Shown here one piece after another: positions 22,012 to 34,812 of a stretch of DNA of 64,000 nucleotides (its first letter is position 1; the number at the start of each line of letters is the position of its first letter). The position numbers and the translations under genes are program-made. This stretch comes from Prinia subflava. Its lineage: Eukaryota > Chordata > Aves > Passeriformes > Cisticolidae. Location: NCBI RefSeq assembly GCF_021018805.1, contig NC_086247.1, positions 97,543,338-97,607,337 of the forward strand, in the 5' to 3' direction. Under the pieces are notes generated by a model. The model was not told the DNA's origin and ran no database searches. It worked only from the letters and a program-made list of their open reading frames with translations.

Positions 22012-24500
22012 CTTAGAATAAAGAGATCTTTTCCATCAGAGGTCAGCTTATTTTGCACATTATTTTCACTTTTCTGTGCTGCATTTGTCAGAACATCTGA
22101 CACCTTGGTACTGTCAGGTAGCACCTGCTAGAAGTGATGACTTCAGCCAACACTGCACAAAGATCTGACCTCTAACCTCCATATTTTCTTGAGGAAAGAG
22201 AAATATGGTGATCCATATTTTTAAAATTTGACTGTTTATTTGTATATCCCATCTTTTTCAGAAACATGAAATAAATAAGCACAATTCAGGTGGCCAGAGA
22301 TTCCCTGGAACTGTAAAAAAAACTTCATGTCACTCTCCCGCTACCTAATTTCAGAGAGTGGAGGGTTTCTGTTTTCCACGTGCTCTCTTAGCAGTTGTGA
22401 CTCCTCAGACTTAGCTGGAGAGGTCTTTTCAAATGAACTAGTCTGCATAATTCTGCTAACAATTTCAAGCAAATTAGGGGAGTTTTCCAAAGGAAAGCAC
22501 TTTCAGCTATCATCTCTGTTCATTTAACTTCTAGAATTTTTAAACTGTTCAACAGATACAATAGAATCAGCAACTGATAAAGTCTCTGGAAAGATTTTCC
22601 AAGTACATTTGGCTTCAGCAGTGTCAGCAAGGCAAGGTGTAATTCACCAATCCATCAGTATGAAATGAAACATTAAATTTGAAAAAACGTCATAACAGCC
22701 ATGAAAGGGCAGCTACATTACAAGAGTGCCCTGAAAGATGAAAGCAGCTGAACAAGAGTTAGGAAAATGCTGTCAAGAGATTCGAAAATGTGAAGATTCT
22801 TTGACTTTTTATTGTCTTTGACAGACAAGAGATTTCATGTGAAACTAATAAAAAATTAATAGTGAGTTACTACATCTCACCATCACGATGATCAAGCTGG
22901 TTTTAATTTCCTGATGCCATGTCATTCTTATTAATGACAAGTCCTCCAACTCCCCTCTGTCATTTATTTGAGGTTTTATTCTTTTTACAAATAGTTTTTA
23001 TATATCTACTTAATCATTAATAAATCAACAATACATATTCATTTCTTTTAATATACTTCATAAAATAATTGCTCCAACCTTCAGTGATTGCACAAGACTG
23101 GAAGAGGGAGAGAAAAACTGGAAAAACTGCTTTTCTGTCCCTCAGGAATGTGAAAATCTTCTAGCCTTAATTTAGAATGGGAACCCAAAATCTCAACAGA
23201 AGTACTAATAGTGAAATAGCTCTTAAGTGTTTTGCTGTGATTCTATTTTACAAAAATAAAGAGTTAAACTAAGCCTGGCTGTTTAAACCAAAATTTCAGA
23301 TAAAAGTTATCTGCATGGTCTTTTCCTGTATTTGAACAGGAAACAAACAGTTGTTGAAACTATCCTTTTCCTACAGGAAATTGACCTCAGCAGTTTCATA
23401 TGAAAAAAAGCTTTGTCCAAGCCTGTCTTGGGTCAACATTTGCACTGTAACTTAAACCTCCTTTCTTGGAGGCATGCTGTTGTAGAGACATGAGCATGAA
23501 ATGATATCAAGAGTTATTTTCAGTGGATCTCAATAGTGTAGAGCAGATTTTTGAGGTCTGAGCAGATAATTTTGGCAGATAAGTGAAATGCATTCAGAAA
23601 TAATTGAAATAGAATTGTTCGCAATATAAACAATAGAAATTCACCCAAAGACTTCCAGCACAACTTCTAGCTAAACAGTTAACAAAAATAAAACCCCCAA
23701 AGCCACTGTCACTCTGAATATGAAGACTGCAGGGAGTAATCATAGGAGTCAAATCAAGCTGCTGAAATATATATAAAGTTCAGGAGAAGACTTACTGTGC
23801 TTCCTGTGTCCTAGAAATGCAACAAGGAGTTTTTCCAACCAAGACAGAGTACAAATTTATTTTCTCTCTTCACCTTCCTTTAGAATGGTTCCTTATGGTG
23901 AAAGGTATTAAAAACAAAACTCTTGATATCACCTCGTGGTGCTGATAGACCATCACACACCATCACCATAACTGAAGCTCTGTATGTTACAGTAAATTTG
24001 CTTCTCTGATCATCCCTTTATTTGGTGTGAGTAACCCCTATGACTCCTGCCAGACAAAACATATTCTCATCTCCTCTGGTTTTTTTTTCCTTTGTTTTTG
24101 GCAAGATGTGTTTCAATGATGGTCAGGAATCATGCTTCCTTGCATGTCACTGCACAGCTGGTCTAAGTCCTTGTTCAGTGAGATGTTTAACGTACATTTT
24201 TAAATATCAGTTGTGCAATGAGCTTCACTTGTGTGAAATTTTAAAGCAGTACGTAGTACACAGATGTGTTCATGCTTAAGTGATTCATGGAGGAGGTTCA
24301 GGGAGGTAGTTGGTGGCTACCTTTACTTTGAAATAACATCAAATCAGTGGGATTAACTAATATGACATACTGGTTTAATCTGGTTCCACAAATCAGTCAT
24401 TCTCATATTTTAACAAGTTCCTCTGATTTATTGTTGCAAACAGAATAAAGTCCAAAGCGGTATATCGTTGCAATGCATTTTATGATGGCTGATCAGAAGG
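22012..24500. other. Unique A+T-rich noncoding DNA
   Basis: Only short unrelated frames are present. No repeat family was recognised. Confidence 0.5.
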
Positions 24501-24504
24501 GTTC

Positions 24505-25170
24505 TGATTTATTAAAATATGAATATCGATCTAATATCAATATAAAACTGTGATGGACAAAAATCTCTTTAACAGTTAAAGTTAGAAAGTGTATATTTAT
24601 TGCAACAGGCTAGTCATGTGGGATAGCTCCATAATGCACACTGCAAAGATCACAGGTAATTACAAAGCCTTTTATTTACAAAAATGTTGAATATACAAAA
24701 TGCAAATGCATATTCATACCCCTGTCACTTCCTCTTCTCCGCTTTGTATGCTAATTGACAAAAAGGCTATTAAGCATGCGTAGTTTGTTCCCTGAAATGG
24801 GTCAGTGGTCCTTTTGTGAGGAGTGGTCACCAAAAGGAGGAAGTAAAACGAGTCTTCCTCATTCTAAACTTTCAGCCGTTTCAATGCAGATGTGATTTAT
24901 GGATGGTAGAAGTCCCTGTTTCCTGTTTTCCAGGACTATTTCAATGCGTTTCTGGAAACAGGAGGTCTTGTGTTGTATTGGTTAGTTTCTCTGTTTGACA
25001 AGTAGAGTTATTAGATCAGTGGTAGCTTATCTTAAATCTGGTTTCTTTTAACCATCCTCTAACTTTTAACTGATTTCAGCAAAGCTTATCTACTCATTTC
25101 AGCTAAATCAGCAACATCTACTGTTAACTATAACCTTAGCTTTTCTAAAATCTTCAAAATTAATGTTTCA
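24505..25170 (-). mobile_element. Solo LTR, same family as 9055-9688
   Basis: On the plus strand it runs from TGATTTATTAAAATATG to TTAATGTTTCA, with GTTC on both sides (24501-24504 and 25171-25174). TTTATT at 24671-24676 is the minus-strand poly(A) signal. It shares TGTGATGGACAAAA, CCTTTTATTTACAAAA, AAATGCATATTCATA and ATGGGTCAGTGGTCCTTTT with the copy at 9055. Different duplications at the two sites show independent insertions. Confidence 0.87.
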
Positions 25171-25174
25171 GTTC

Positions 25175-25735
25175 ATTCCTGTACCCCATTCGTTGTTCAT
25201 GGTTGTTCCCTGAGCTCTCCCCTCCCAGGTTTGTGTCAGTCCTCCCTCTCCCCTTCCCCAGACCCCCAGAACTTTCCTCCTCCCCTCCCCAGAGCCCTGT
25301 CTATCAACAAAAAGGGTTTTCCCCCTCAGGGGAATTCCAGAAAAGAGCATCAGGTGGTTGGAGGAAAACAAAGGAATTCCCCCCCTAGAAGAACACTGGC
25401 CCCCCCGGGTGTCTTTCTACCTTGGTTCACTCCCCCCTTCTTCCCTCGTTGGTGGGCTTCCTACCCCTGCCCCCTACTCCTCCCCTGACTAAAAGATACA
25501 GCAGGCGTCAGCGTTCTGTGGGGGCTGCCGACTTGTTCAGATGCCCATGCTGGGGATCCAATAAACTGAACTAAGAAACACCCCCACAGATCCAGCTTCT
25601 TCTTCACCTCATCCAGTCTCTCGGGGAGCTAAATATCAGAGAGAAAGCAGTCCCTTTTCCCCAGCTTCCTCAGAGGTCTGCCTCTACCAGCCACCGTTCC
25701 CAGTCCAGGACAAGACGGGACTTGAACTAACATGT
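25175..25735 (+). mobile_element. Probable LTR, borders unresolved
   Basis: A pyrimidine-rich then GC-rich segment with a weak TATA-like CTAAAAGATA (about 25488) and AATAAA at 25560-25565, followed by a U5-like stretch (CACCCCCACAGATCC and CTCGGGGAGCTAAATATCA). The arrangement is LTR-like on the plus strand. I found no convincing terminal TG/CA pair with a duplication and no primer binding site, so class and ends are uncertain. Confidence 0.5.
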
Positions 25736-26138
25736 GGTTCTGTTATAAATGAATTCTCAGTGAGTGTGGATGCTCCAAAAGCTGCCCCTGTGTGGCTGCT
25801 GTGGCCCAAGATGTGGCGGGGTTATGTCTCCAGAACTCCTGGGATTGCTGCTGCCGCCACAGCCCTGACGGATCCGCTGCTGGACCCCTGTCTCCATAGG
25901 CGGGGCCCTGCCCTGGGGGGTTGCCTTGGCAGCTGCCCGGAGCCACTGCAGCTGCTGGTGTCTTCCCCTGCCCCCCGGGAAGCAGCGGCCCTGCCAGCTG
26001 GCTGAGAGCTGGGGGAGAGTGCTGAGCTTGGTTCTGTGGGGCTCTGGAGGGGGCAATGGGAGGTGCCGGTGCCCCGGCGCCTTAGAGACAGGTGACCCCC
26101 CCATCCCTGGCGGGGCTGGGCAGCCATCCTACCAGTCC
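25736..26138. other. GC-rich segment, left part, unidentified
   Basis: Strongly GC-rich DNA standing out from its surroundings, with overlapping open frames on both strands (for example 25757-26104 minus and 25760-26005 plus) that GC content alone can explain. It appears continuous with 26773-26915 once the LTR between them is removed. It could be a retroviral leader, a CpG island or part of a retrocopy. I recognise no protein. Confidence 0.4.
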
Positions 26139-26772
26139 TGCATTTTCTGAATTAGCATGTTAAAAGCGAGTTGATTGTCCTAGCTATGTCTACTGTAATC
26201 GGAGCTCACCTAGTTCCCCCCGCCCTCCATGCTGCCTACTTGAGGAGGGCATATGCAAATAAGACAAACACACAGCACGCTGGGAGAGAGTTCTTTGGAG
26301 ATGAAAGGCACCCCAAGATGGAAGACTGGACATGGTGAAAGATCCAGGGAATGCTCACACCGAGGAGGAGATGGATGCACCCCCTGACCTGGTTTGAGAA
26401 CTCGCCATGATCTATTAAGAGTCTGACAGGCGTGGGGACTGGGCCAGCTCGAGTGACAGAGACAGAGAGCGAGAAAGTCTCAAGGTTTTTCCATGAGGGT
26501 AAAGAGTTGACGTCTGCCACTTTGCGCTTCAGTGACAGACCTCCACTGCTCTGCTTTCTGAGAGTGTCTAGCTGTTCCCATGGGAACAAGGACTCGGCAC
26601 TTACTGCTGGCACCTGAGTGATGAACTGGAACAGCATCTGCTCCTCCGGATTTCTACAGCAGTGTGAAAAACTCCTGTCAGACTCTACCACCCAGCTGAT
26701 AACTTTCATAAAGAGCTGATCACTTTAATAAAGAGCTGAATATTAATAAAGGCATAAGCCCTATTCATTTCA
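26139..26772 (+). mobile_element. Solo LTR inserted in the GC-rich segment
   Basis: 634 bp from TGCATTTTCTGAATTAG to CTATTCATTTCA, flanked by GTCC on both sides (26135-26138 and 26773-26776). AATAAA occurs at 26727-26732 and 26745-26750 near the right end, so orientation is plus. GC-rich DNA on both sides supports insertion into one pre-existing segment. The 4-bp duplication alone is modest evidence because it could match by chance. Confidence 0.65.
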
Positions 26773-26915
26773 GTCCTGGTGCTGTTGCCCCCAGCCACTG
26801 AGCCAAGAGAGGTGTCTCTGTGGGTAACTGCAGCAGCTGTCTCTGTGTGGTGACCACGGGAGACCTCGGCAGCCCGAGGGAGTCCCGTCCCATTTTGCGG
26901 TCCAGCAATGCCACA
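26773..26915. other. GC-rich segment, right part, unidentified
   Basis: Continues the GC-rich DNA of 25736-26138. A 73-codon plus-strand frame starts here (26820-27041) with MGNCSS, which resembles an N-myristoylation signal, but it is short, runs into A+T-rich DNA and matches no gag I recognise. I do not call it a gene. Confidence 0.35.
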
Positions 26916-29399
26916 GTATATGTAAAGTCTCTATGTGAAATGTATGTAAGCATATTTCAGGCTTTTAAGGGACTAGTCGCAGAAATCAGGAAAAAGCTGG
27001 GAGAATCAGCAGAGAGACTTCAAAAATTAAAATGGGAATAACCATAGAGAACTATTTAAAATTATTTCTCTAACTACAAAAATAGCCCGCAAATGAGAAA
27101 TAGTCTATACCATTTAAGAAACTTCATTTTGCCTGAGTGTATTCAGAAAAATCGAGGAATTCTTGGTGCATTATTAGATGGAAGTGTCAGAATTAAGAAT
27201 TACATTAAACAAAGGATGGAGGTGTACATGAAATGAGCATTCTGTGATCCAGTAATAGCATAAAATGTCATTTGTATTCCAACAATTCCAAATTTTACAT
27301 GATTACTTTAAGGAGGCCTTCTTCAGTTAACAAGTCCAAGCACCTTTCATCTAAGAGCTTAAAAATGCTGACAAATTCTCTGAATTAGTGTTATTGATTT
27401 TCAGAATTTGATCATCAGAGGAGCTCAAGAGGCCTGGCAAGAAATAATATGCTGACATATAAAGGAGATAGAAAAGCTGATCTGGTTACTTGAGTAAGTG
27501 ATGTGACCTAGTGAATTCTGTATTGTCAGTATTGACCCTCTGCATTTTTATATCCCGTTCATAACTGAGAGGACTAGAGAAAATAATGACATAATTAATG
27601 ATATACAGATTGTATGAGACAAAAACTGAAGACTGATTACACATATGGAGGGAGAGGATGAGAGAGTTGTACAGCCAGAGGACTCTGGCCAGTGGGGAAA
27701 ATGAATGCAATAAAGAAAAGATTTCTTTTTCTGAAAAGGATATGTGAAATTTTCTGCATGTATAGGAAGAAAATGAAATTTTTAGTTCAAAGGAGGTCTC
27801 TATGTTAGCAGCAATGAATATAATGGATATTTTGAGCAATGTTTATTGATTATCTAAACACAAATTGTCAGTGTGATATTGTTGCTAAAAAAGAAAAAAA
27901 AGTGATATTTGATACACACAGGGAAAATAATGAGTAGAGACAGAGAACTTCTGATCCCTTTATTACCTTTAAACAATAATTAGTACTGCAAAATCATTTT
28001 TGAAACTGAAATGTCTCTGAGGAAGGAGAAGAATATTTATAGGTTAAGGAAACCTGCCTCATAGAGAAAGACACAGAAACACACTAGGTAAAGAAGAAAA
28101 ACATACGGAAGCCTAAATCCCAGAAGAAAAACTTACGGAAGCAAAAGGAACACAGATTTGATGGTGTGACACTGCAACCCAGTGGAGTTGGGTCATGTTG
28201 GTGGATGCTTGACAAATTCAGGATTTTAATTTCATTTTTTTTCCAGAAGTCTAACGAACAAGGAGAGCAACCTACTGTTGTCTGTTCTGTGTCATCCATC
28301 ACTCAACATTTTAAAATACATATTAGGCTTTTCTTCTAAAATATATACCATGGCTAAAAAAGGAATTAATGCTGTAATGATGCAATCAGTTGCATCAAGC
28401 CACCTAATCCAAACTATCCTGGTTTTTTTGCAATGAGAATGTGTTTCTGGGCTAAGTGTAACCTTTTTATCATTGTCTCCTGGATGTATCTACAGAAAAT
28501 GCATCCACTGCAGCCAGAGGGACATATACAAGGATCTTGTTTTCCTTCACACAACATATTTCTGCATCTTAACTGGGCTTTGTTCCAAATGACCCCAAAT
28601 GCTCAGAGCAAAACTAAGGTATAGGCTAATGAGCGGAAACTGGTCTTGTGTCAGGAAGGTTCTGTACTGTCAGTCACTTTACTGAGCACAAAATACACGA
28701 CAAGATCCTAAATCTCCACCTTGTTGAACCTGAAGGTAGAGTTCTGAACCTACATGATTAAAACCTGTCATTTCCATCACTGACGTCAAAGTACTTGTTG
28801 ATGAAACACTTTCCCACTAGATTATAGGATCACTCAAAAAATGTAGATAGATTATGGCAGAACCATGGACAGCATAGCTCAAGAGTTTAGTGAAGAGGAA
28901 AATGAAGATTTTGGCTCTGAATTGTCTTCATTTTGAAACTTTTGTGCCATTCTCTCAGCTTTACTGAAAACTGAATGGCTTCTACAGCATGACTCTTTCT
29001 GATTAATCACTCATTTTCCTATTCTGAATTGCAATAGCTTGTCAGAGAGATTCATTCTAGATTCATTTGCATCTTGAGGACTAGCCATAATTAGTTTTGA
29101 ATTTTTGTGCCTTTTTTTCTGAAGTTGCTCAGTTTTCTCATTTTCTTTTTATTTCTTTTTTTTTTTTTTTTAATATCAACTCATTTACCTCAAAAATAAT
29201 AAAATGAACACTCACAATATTAATTGGACTATAGAGACATTAAGGTATTTTATTCCTGGTAGTAATGTTTTCCTGTTTTATTTTACTCTTTTAAACAGTG
29301 GCAGTCCTGCAGTACAATTATTTACAGCTAGAATTCTACAGAAGCACCATTTCATGCTTTTTTGTTTGCATACTGGAGAACACTGCCTCTGATCATTTT
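26916..29399. other. Unique A+T-rich noncoding DNA
   Basis: No gene or transposon was recognised. A short poly-T run lies at about 29155-29172. Confidence 0.5.
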
Positions 29400-31140
29400 G
29401 AAGAATCACAGAACAACTGAGGTTGGAAGGGATCTCAGAGGTCACCTAGTCCCAATAGTCCTGATCAACCAGGGTCACTGAGACCCAATTGCATAGGACT
29501 ATGACCAGATGTCTTTTTAATATCTCCAGAGACAGACACTGTGAAAGTTTTTGGTTACCCTCAGAGTGAAAAAGTGTTTTTTGATGTCCAGATTGAACCT
29601 CCTATGTTTCAGTCTATCACCTCTGGTCCTGTCTCTGAGCACCACTGGAAAGAGCCTGGCTCTCTCTTCTTTGCACCCTCCATTCATGTATCTATAGTTA
29701 TTGATGAGATCCCCCAGAACCTTCTCTTTCTCCAGTCCCAGCTCTCTCAGCCTTCCTCATCCAAGAGATGCTCCTGTCCCTTTATCACCTTCATGGTCCT
29801 TCATTAGACTCTCTCTAGTACATCCACGCTCTCTTGTACTTGAGACCTCAGAACTCCTCATAACACTCCAGGTGGGACTTCACTTGGGTAGAGGGGAAGG
29901 ATCACTTCCTTAAACCTGGAAATACTGTGCTTAATGCAGCCCAGGATACCAGCAGTCTTCATTGTGGCAAGGGCACATTTCTTGCACATGGCCATCTTGG
30001 TCTTTGTGAGCCTCCTGGGCTCTGTTCTGCCACACTCCTTTCCAGATGGATGGGCCCTAGTGCTTGGGGTTGTTGCTTTCATAAAGCAGAACTTTGCACT
30101 TCTTGTTAAACTTCATGAGGTTCTTGTCAGCCCATTTTTGTAGTGCATTGAGGTCACTCCAGATGGCAGCACCCTCTGGTTAACCAGCCACCCCTCCCAG
30201 TCTTCTCTCAGCAGCAAGCTCCCTGGCTTATTTTTGTCACCTATGTACTTAGAGAAGTCCTTTTTGTTGTGTTTGATGTATCTCACCAGATTCAGTCCCA
30301 GCAGGGATTTAGCTTTCCTAATCATATCTCTGCATGCCTGTATAATGTCTCTGTATTCCTTCCAGGCTACCTGTCCCAGTTTTACGCTTTGTATGTTTCC
30401 ATTTTTGTGTTTAAGTTTGGCCAGGATCTTCTTGTTCATCCACATAGGCTTCCCAGCATTTGTACCTGACCTTCTGCTTACTGGGATGGACTTCTCTTTG
30501 AGTTTGGAGAAGGTGATCCCTGAATATTAACCAGCTATCTCAGGCTATTTTTCTCTCCAGAGCATCATCCCATGAGACTCTTCCAAGCAGATATTTGAAG
30601 AGGTCAAAATCTGCTCTCCTGAAGTCTAGCATTGTGACTTTGCTTTCTGCCTATTCCCTGCCTACAGGATCCTGATCACCATTTCATAGTGACTTATCAC
30701 CCCCAATAAAATCCTCCTTGTTATTGAGTATAAGGCCCAGCAACACCCTCTTCTCATTGGCTCCTCTTTCAGATGAGTCATCTGTCATCAGTCCTTTCCA
30801 AGACCAATCACTTATGGCCTTCTGTGTTGTCTCCTCAATAGATATTGGGGTGTTTAAAATCCCCTGTAAGCAGAGAATGGAAACCTGCATCTGGTTCTCT
30901 GCTGAAGATTTCATCCACTTGTTCTTCCTGGTGAGGCATCACATAGCAGACATCTACTACATCACCTCCACTGGTCTGCTCTTTCTCCCTTACTCATATG
31001 CTCTCAGGTGGGTCATCATCCATTGCCAGGCAGAGCTCCATATGCTCCAGTTTCTCTCTCACATTCGCCTCCCAATTCACCTCCCTCTCTTTCTCAGACT
31101 GTCTTTCTAAGTAGCCTGTATTGCCCCCATGCAGGCATGG
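29400..31140 (-). mobile_element. CR1 LINE with partial endonuclease, reverse transcriptase missing
   Basis: The 3' end is at the left (AGAATCACAGAACAACTGAGG near 29402), so the element is on the minus strand. From about 29402 to 30180 it has CR1 tail sequence. Across a junction near 30180 it resumes upstream of the polymerase, with a linker containing WMNKKILAKLKHKNGN and GQVAWKEYRDIIQACRD (frame 30113-30445). Further right are endonuclease remnants: the frame at 30684-30914, and short matches such as CYVMPHQEEQVDEIFS and GDFKHPNIYW read on the minus strand. The whole polymerase region between linker and tail is absent, and frameshifts and stops are frequent. It is dead. The right border (31140) is approximate; similarity fades by about 31290. 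Confidence 0.87.
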
Positions 31141-34100
31141 GAGTCTCTGGACAGCAGGAAGGAAGAGCTGAGCTGTTCTCTCTGAGCTCCCCAAGAGAGC
31201 TATATATGGGGTATCTCAAGAGGTAATGACACCTGTTGGCAAGACTGGAGATAGCTGCAGAGCAGATGCTGGCTCTCAGGTATCTGTACGAAATCCCTTT
31301 TCTCTGAGGCTGGATGATTTCTGTCCCTGGGTAGCTCTGATTATTGAAATCAATCACTGAAGAAGTAATGTTTTCATTCACTGCAAAACCTAATTTTGCT
31401 CCTTCAGTAACTTAGCCATCCTGGCCTTTATGGTGACAACACTCAGCTTTGCCATCTGAAGCTTTACCAGTCAGAACCTTGAATCAAATCTATAACTGAT
31501 TGAGACCTCATGTCTCTGATCACATTATTGACTTTGTCATTTGTGTTCTTTTGTTCTCCTAATCCACTGATTGAAAAAACCATTTTGAACCAGCTATAAA
31601 AAAGCTATTGAAGATGTCCTTATGCCTGATACCATAACTGTCATTAGAGAAGGCTGGAAGCTATCTCCTAAAGCAAGTCACAAATAAAACCAAGGCAAAA
31701 CAATCAAAGAAAGCCAGCACAGAACAGCAAGGAATTCAGTGGAGAACAAAGAAAAGGCTCACACAGAAGTGGTAGGACAGGAGACGTAAAGTGTGAATTT
31801 TTTTTTCACTGTCACTGTAAAGAAACCACTTTTATTTGGCAAGAATTGAATAATATCTACCAGTAATGCAGTGGAAAAAAAAAGTCTGCAATTCTACATA
31901 AAAACATTAATTGGCAATATCACTGTTTTGTTAAATAATTTTGCATCTTTCCTCTGTTACCACATTACCTCAGAAGAAAACTTTTTTTAAAAACTCCAGA
32001 TTTAGCCATGAGTAAAACCAGTGACTGCAAGACATAAATTGCTGCAGTTGTATGTGTTGTAAGAGTTTCCAGATGCTGTGCTTCTTTTTGGAAGTGAAGC
32101 TTTCCAAGAACCATGGAGAGATGTGCACTATTGAGTGTGATTGGATATACTCAAGTAGGCAGCAAAATTAAGATTTGCTTAGTTTAATTAGAGTTAATTA
32201 GAAGGCATCACTGATGTGTATGTTGGCTTGCTCTTCCAGAACAGAAAGGATATAAGAAATGTCTATCAACATTATATTGCTGCTGTCACAAGAGTTCCAA
32301 ATGTCCCCATCAAGACAATAGTTTTGTAAGGTATTGAATACAAACAACTGAGTAACTGAAGTCTAAAATATTAATTTCAAATTTTCCAGGTTTCTGTGGT
32401 GCAGCAGACATGTTTCTAACATTCTGAGTTGCTGTTACAAGTGGTAAAGGTTTCCTTCTTTTCTGTAACTGCATATTCCATTATTGCTACTCAGATCTGT
32501 TCTCCAAACAACAACCTTTCGTTTTGATACATGCCCAGAATACTGCTGGGCCCTTCTGAGTGATGGAAATGGCATCCAAATACACCTAATAATAGCTAAA
32601 ACGCTTTTTTTGGCTTACAATAAAAAAGACCAGTTGCTCACAATTGAAAGAGCAACAGAAAATAACTGTAGTCATACTCCAGAGGCATTACAACCAGATG
32701 CAAATTTTTCTACTCTCATCCCCTCCACAAATTTTTTTAGAAATTGTCTACAAAGGAAGCAGGTCTCAGATTAATTTCTTCTCCAACATCTTTTCATACA
32801 ATTGCATAAATATATACAATACAAACAAGCCTATCATCTGCTATTTTTAGATGATAATTTTAGGGGAAGTTTTACATGAAAGCAGAATCTAAAGATCCTA
32901 TCTATAACTTCAAGTGCTTTTTCCTTATGCTCCCTCTCTTACTTAAATTTTTCTGCTTTATGACTGCTCTGGTCATGCTGTTCTTTCCTGATGAAAACTG
33001 ATCCACCCTCAAGCCTATATGGTTTGTGAAATTATTAGGTACTAGGCAGAGTTATACTTTTTGGACATGTAGCAGGTCTGATTACATGCTCCCTGGTCTT
33101 CAGTGGAACTAACTTATGGATCATTCATATTGTTTAATTTCTAACCCACCTAATAAGTCAGCCTTTGTGGATACATATGCAAACAGTAGGAAAATACACC
33201 ACACCCTTTTAAAAGATCCCATCTGGGAAACAAAGATTTTTTTCTGCTCAACCCTTTTAATATGACTAGGTTCACACAACCCTAATCCACTAAGAAAATA
33301 GGCCAGTCAGTTCAGGAAATGTTATCAAACTGAAACCAGCAGAGTTCACTCTGTCTTGGGTCTTTCCTCACTTTGATTTAAAGAAGGGAGCCACAAGTGC
33401 AGTGCTTTAATTCCCAGAAGTTTGGAGGGAGCCAGGCAAATGAAAAAGGAAGTGCACAATAGAGTTATTTGTTTGCTGTTTAACTCTTGCTTTGTCAGGC
33501 ACATCCCAAGAGGAAACAACAAAAAAAATATTTTCAGTTCACTTTGCTTTGTCTAGTGCCTTTTTTTTTTTGTCCATGTATGCATGAATAACAGTCTTTA
33601 AACAGGATTAATAACATTTTTTTTATCTACATTCTAATCATTAAAAAGTTAATGCTGTTCTACTCAATTACTCACAGAAGCAGTTCTCATTGTCTCTTTT
33701 GGAAAGATATTGTAGAGCACTGCCATATCATACACTTATCTCAGATGTGTTACACACCTCCCCAAGGTGCCTGGAGTCAAACAGTCAAAATACCTTTTAC
33801 ATCAAAAATCTTTTACAGTACCTTTCACTGGACAGGATGCTGAGCCATCTTGTCTAGACCATGCTTTTGCCAAGAAACATTGGACCAGATGATCCTTGAG
33901 GTCCTCTTCTAATCCGGTATTCTATGAAATACACAATTTTGCGTAGCACAGCTTCCTTGTTCCCTCCCTTTTAATCCACTCCTTGCAGTTTTACCCCCAG
34001 TGCTTCCCACGTATCTTTTCATTCTAGCCCTCTTTTCCATTTTACCTGCTTCACTCCTTTTCATTTGCTTCCCACATTCATCCTTTCAGATTTCCCAGTG

Positions 34101-34194
34101 ACCCTGCAGAACTGCATGACTATGAAATGACCTGGATTTGGGTGGCCTCACACCATCTGGGGCAGACTGTCTGCAAGCAAGAGTAACCATCCAG
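31141..34194. other. Unique noncoding DNA
   Basis: Apart from the short CR1 piece at 33879-33930, nothing was recognised. Only short frames occur. Confidence 0.45.
33879..33930 (+). mobile_element. CR1 LINE 3' terminus, sense, very short
   Basis: TTGGACCAGATGATCCTTGA followed by GGTCCTCTTCTAATCC and TATTCTATGAAAT matches the sense-strand end of CR1. It is the only clear sense-oriented CR1 terminus in the window. Confidence 0.7.
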
Positions 34195-34199
34195 GAGTC

Positions 34200-34807
34200 G
34201 GTCCTTGTTTTGGTTGATGTAGTGTTAATTTTGTTCTTAGTAGCTGCTTACAAGGGCTGTGCTTTGGAGTCAATGTGAGACCAATGTCGATAATACACTG
34301 ATGGCTCAGTTGTGGCTCAGTAGTTCTTACCCTGAAGTAAGTACTTTTCATGTTCCCATGCTCTGCAAGTGAGGAGCTGCACAAGGTCCTGGGAGGGAAC
34401 ATGGTCAGGACAGCTGACACGAACTGGCCAAAGCGATATTCCAGATCACAGAACATCATATACAGTATTTAAAATGGGAGCAGTTGGCTGGGTGGGGCTG
34501 ATTACTACTGGGGGACAAGCTGAGTATTGGTCAGTGGTGGTAAGCAGCTTGACTGTGCACCACTTATTTCTCCAGGGTTTTATTTCTCTTTCTTTCTCCT
34601 TTTCATTATTGTTGTTATTACCATTAGTATTATTAGTGGTATTATGTTTTATTTTGTTTCAATTATTTCAATTATTTAATTGTTCTTATCTCAGTCCATG
34701 AGGGTTTTTTTTTCCCTTTTTCCCTTCAGTTTTCCTCCCTGCCATGGTGGAGGACTGAGCATGCTTCTGCATGGTACTTAATTGTCAGCTGGAGAAAAAA
34801 AATGACT
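34200..34807 (+). mobile_element. Avian ERVL-type solo LTR
   Basis: The segment aligns in order with the bird ERVL LTR that starts TGTCCTGGTTTCAGC. Matches are GTCCTTGTTTTGG, TTCTTAGTAGCTGC, AACTGGCCAAAGCGATATTCC, GGCTGGGTGGGGCTGAT, the ATTATT-rich stretch, TTAATTGTTCTTATCTCAG and GGTACTTAATTGTCAGCTGG. The ends have decayed (GG...ACT). Flanks GAGTC (34195-34199) and GAGCC (34808-34812) are a 5-bp duplication with one mismatch. Decay of the ends and of the alignment make it one of the older LTRs here. Confidence 0.85.
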
Positions 34808-34812
34808 GAGCC

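Noticed and set aside
30718..31110. 130-codon plus-strand frame
   Set aside because: It is antisense to CR1 endonuclease sequence on the minus strand.
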